NCBI GenBank assembly: GCA_014380505.1
Contig: JACMJT010000152.1
Coordinates: 1 to 7,448, forward strand
From: Hyphomicrobiales bacterium
GTDB lineage: Bacteria > Pseudomonadota > Alphaproteobacteria > Rhizobiales > Aestuariivirgaceae
Direction: 5' to 3'
Length of the DNA stretch: 7,448 nt
Of this stretch, positions 5,727 to 7,448 are shown piece by piece; the first letter of the stretch is position 1; the number at the start of each line of letters is the position of its first letter. The translations under genes were made by a program, and so were the position numbers. The notes beneath the pieces are model-generated. The model was not told where the DNA came from. It searched no databases and saw nothing but the letters and a program-made list of their open reading frames with translations.

Positions 5727-6668
5727 ATGCGCTACACAACGCTGGGCACGGTTGCTGCCCTTTCGCTTTTCGTCTGGGCCGCACCGGTGCAGGCCGAGGA
5801 CTCCACCGACCCGATCAAGATTGTCACCAACAATTGGACAAGCCAGCTTGTTCTATCGAATGTCGTAGGTCAGATCCTGCAGGCGCAGGGCCTCAACGTC
5901 GAGTACAAGTCGTCCGATACACAATTGCAGTATACGGCCATCCCCGCAGGCGACATGGATTTCCAAATCGAAGTCTGGGAGGGTTCGCAAGCCGAATCTT
6001 TCAATAAGGCCCTCGCCGCGGGTGCGGTCGACATGGGCGCCCATGATGCTGTCACCCGCGAAGACTGGTGGTATCCGAGCTACATGAACGAAATGTGCCC
6101 GGGCCTGCCGGACTGGAAAGCGCTTGATGCCTGCGCGGCGAAACTGGCTACCGCCGAGACCGGGGGCAAGGGCCGTTTCGTCGGCCCGCCGGCCGATTGG
6201 GGCAAGCACTATTCCGAGCGCATCGAGGCTCTCAAGATGAACTTCCAGGAAGTGCCGGTTGGCCAGGCGGCGACGCTCTGGGCCGAGTTGCAGGCAGCCT
6301 ACGACCGCAAGGAGCCGGTGGTGCTGTTCAACTGGACGCCGAATTTTATCGAAGCGAAATTCGAAGGCCAGTTCGTTGAATTCCCGACTTATGAACCGGA
6401 GTGCATGTCCGATCCCAAATGGGGCTCCAACCCGGACTCCGTGTATGACTGCGGCGCACCGGCCAAGGGCTACCTCAAGAAGGTCGGCTCGCCACAACTT
6501 GCCCAGAAGTGGCCGAAAGCCGCTGCATTCCTGACGAAAGTGAATTTCACCAATCCGCAGATCGCAGCCGCTGCCGCCATGGTCGACGTAGAGGGCATGA
6601 CACCGGAAGATGCTGCGAAGAAGTGGATTGCCGAGAACGAAGCGATCTGGAAGACCTGGTTACAGTAA
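5727..6668 (+). CDS. Glycine betaine/proline-type ABC transporter substrate-binding protein
   Basis: This 313-residue periplasmic binding protein belongs to the OpuAC/ProX family (Pfam OpuAC) and captures quaternary-ammonium osmoprotectants such as glycine betaine for the ABC importer whose ATPase follows. Residues 1-23 form a Sec signal peptide with predicted cleavage after AQA (A23|E24). The mature N-terminus IKIVTNNWTSQ (Trp37) and the EVWEGS (Trp84), REDWWYPSYM (Trp114, Trp115, Tyr116) and LFNWTPNF (Trp203) segments supply aromatics of the kind that cage a trimethylammonium group; which of them do so is inferred. The PPADWGKHY segment (154-162) is typical of this family. Four cysteines (124, 136, 226, 242) occur in two pairs, compatible with two disulfides in the periplasm. 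The sequence does not resemble the choline-specific ChoX type. A strong ribosome binding site precedes it and a strong terminator follows at 6686-6724. The exact substrate (betaine, proline betaine, choline or carnitine) is not determined. Confidence 0.93.
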   Translation: MRYTTLGTVAALSLFVWAAPVQAEDSTDPIKIVTNNWTSQLVLSNVVGQILQAQGLNVEYKSSDTQLQYTAIPAGDMDFQIEVWEGSQAESFNKALAAGAVDMGAHDAVTREDWWYPSYMNEMCPGLPDWKALDACAAKLATAETGGKGRFVGPPADWGKHYSERIEALKMNFQEVPVGQAATLWAELQAAYDRKEPVVLFNWTPNFIEAKFEGQFVEFPTYEPECMSDPKWGSNPDSVYDCGAPAKGYLKKVGSPQLAQKWPKAAAFLTKVNFTNPQIAAAAAMVDVEGMTPEDAAKKWIAENEAIWKTWLQ

Positions 6669-6685
6669 CGGGCCAGGTGGAACTC

Positions 6686-6724
6686 ACGGGCCGGGCGCAG
6701 CGAAACGTTGCCCCGGCCCGTTTT
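6686..6724 (+). terminator. Intrinsic terminator/attenuator inside the ABC operon
   Basis: ACGGGCCGGG (6686-6695) and CCCGGCCCGT (6712-6721) form a perfect 10-bp stem. After a bulged C, a further six pairs with one G-U (6697-6702 with 6706-6711) close on an AAA loop. TTTT (6721-6724) and another T-run follow. It lies 17 bp after the binding protein gene and 53 bp before the ATPase gene. Partial termination here would give more binding protein than ATPase, a common arrangement in ABC importer operons. Confidence 0.85.
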
Positions 6725-6777
6725 CGTTTCATGCTGCATGTGAAGTGCCGGCACTAAAACGTCCGCCGGGGAGGGCT

Positions 6778-7448
6778 ATGGACAAAACGCCCAAGATTTC
6801 CTGCCGCCATCTGTGGAAGATGTTCGGCACCGATCCGGCCGGATTTCTTGCCCGCCACGGTGGAGCGCCTGGCGACGATGATTTGGCTCGAGAGAAGTAT
6901 ATCGGTGCGGTGCGCGATGTATCCTTCGATGTCGCAACGGGTGAAATCCTTATCGTCATGGGTCTTTCCGGTTCGGGCAAATCGACGCTGATCCGCGCTC
7001 TCACGCGGCTTAACGATCCAACGTCAGGACAGATACTGTTCGACGGCGAGGACTTGATGGCGGCAACGCCCTCCGAACTCATTGAACTCCGCCGCCACAA
7101 GATGGGAATGGTGTTTCAGCATTTCGGCCTGCTGCCGCACCGCAATGTGCTCGCCAATGTCGCCTTCCCGCTCGAAGTCCGCGGGAACTCCCGCGATGAG
7201 CGCGAAGCGCAAGCCCGCGAAATGATCAAGCTTGTCGGTCTCGAAGGCCGCGAGAGCTATTTCCCGCGGGAGCTTTCGGGGGGACAGCAGCAGCGCGTCG
7301 GCATCGCCCGCTCGCTCGCCGTGGGCCCGGAGATATGGTTCCTTGATGAACCTTTTTCGGCTCTCGACCCCCTCATTCGGCGCGAAATGCAGGATGAATT
7401 CCTGCGGCTGCAGAAACTGCTCAAGAAAACCATCGTCTTCATCACCCA
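6778..7448 (+). CDS. proV: Glycine betaine/proline ABC transporter ATPase, ProV/OpuAA type (3' end outside window)
   Basis: This is the cytoplasmic ATPase that powers the osmoprotectant importer; 223 residues are visible and the frame runs off the window. In order: a ProV-type N-terminal segment (HLWKMFG, 11-17), Walker A GLSGSGKST (62-70, Lys68), the Q-loop MVFQHFGLLPH (111-121, Gln114) with the family's typical RNVLANVAFPLEVRG, the signature LSGGQQQRVGIARSLA (166-181), Walker B IWFLDEPFSALDP (186-198, Asp190 and Glu191), and FIT at 221-223. The last two bases, CA, begin the expected H-loop histidine codon. All visible catalytic motifs are intact. ProV/OpuAA proteins carry C-terminal CBS domains that sense ionic strength; whether this one does lies beyond the window. 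GGGAGGG (6769-6775) just before the ATG at 6778 supports the start. It follows the binding protein gene by 109 bp with an attenuating terminator between. A ProW-type permease gene should follow. Confidence 0.94.
   Translation, partial: MDKTPKISCRHLWKMFGTDPAGFLARHGGAPGDDDLAREKYIGAVRDVSFDVATGEILIVMGLSGSGKSTLIRALTRLNDPTSGQILFDGEDLMAATPSELIELRRHKMGMVFQHFGLLPHRNVLANVAFPLEVRGNSRDEREAQAREMIKLVGLEGRESYFPRELSGGQQQRVGIARSLAVGPEIWFLDEPFSALDPLIRREMQDEFLRLQKLLKKTIVFIT

Noticed and set aside
5716..5740. GGAAC at 5716-5720 as a -35 box before the binding protein gene
   Set aside because: It is part of the Shine-Dalgarno region, has no CGTT at the right distance, and any start site would fall inside the coding sequence.
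6679..6709. GGAAC at 6679-6683 with CGTT at 6706-6709 as an EcfG promoter for the ATPase gene
   Set aside because: The spacer is 22 bases, not 16 or 17, and the elements lie within the terminator region.
1..7448. CRISPR array, insertion sequence, tRNA or rRNA gene, phage attachment site
   Set aside because: No regularly spaced repeats, transposase, terminal repeats with target duplication, or RNA gene signatures were seen on either strand.

Overview
The window looks like a chromosomal segment of an alphaproteobacterium, probably of the Rhizobiales type. The grounds are the high GC content, a LigD of PE-ligase-polymerase order, and several matches to GGAAC-N16/17-CGTT. That motif is the promoter signature of EcfG (RpoE2/SigT), the general stress response sigma factor of Alphaproteobacteria. 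The genus cannot be fixed from this sequence alone.

Layout, left to right. (1) 1-2175, +: the 3' part of ligD, the multifunctional end-joining DNA ligase; its N-terminal part lies outside the window. (2) 2176-2403: a dense intergenic region. On the minus strand it holds a perfect EcfG-type promoter (2324-2300), then about 110-120 nt with three possible hairpins, the last a strong intrinsic terminator whose U-tract overlaps the ligD stop codon. I read this as a candidate stress-induced small RNA antisense to the very end of ligD. A second, slightly weaker EcfG-type promoter (2346-2371) points the other way. (3) 2404-2820, +: a small two-helix membrane protein of the low-affinity iron permease family. 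(4) 2809-3672, -: a YihY/BrkB-family membrane protein, convergent with the previous gene and overlapping it by 12 bp, with its own perfect EcfG-type promoter (3735-3710). (5) 3757-5547, +: a divergently transcribed SLC13/DASS-type permease with two RCK_C domains between its membrane halves. (6) 5727-6668, +: a periplasmic glycine betaine/proline-type substrate-binding protein, followed by a strong intrinsic terminator. (7) 6778-7448, +: the ATPase of the same ABC importer, cut by the window end inside the H-loop; a permease gene would be expected next.

How it fits together: the left half (small RNA candidate, iron permease-like protein, YihY protein, with ligD alongside) reads as a cluster tied to the general stress response. 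The right half is a transport region: an anion/dicarboxylate-type permease and the start of an osmoprotectant uptake operon. The operon has a partial terminator after the binding protein gene, which probably sets a high ratio of binding protein to ATPase. The most interesting undescribed elements are the candidate minus-strand small RNA at about 2294-2172 and the group of three EcfG-type promoters in under 1.5 kb.
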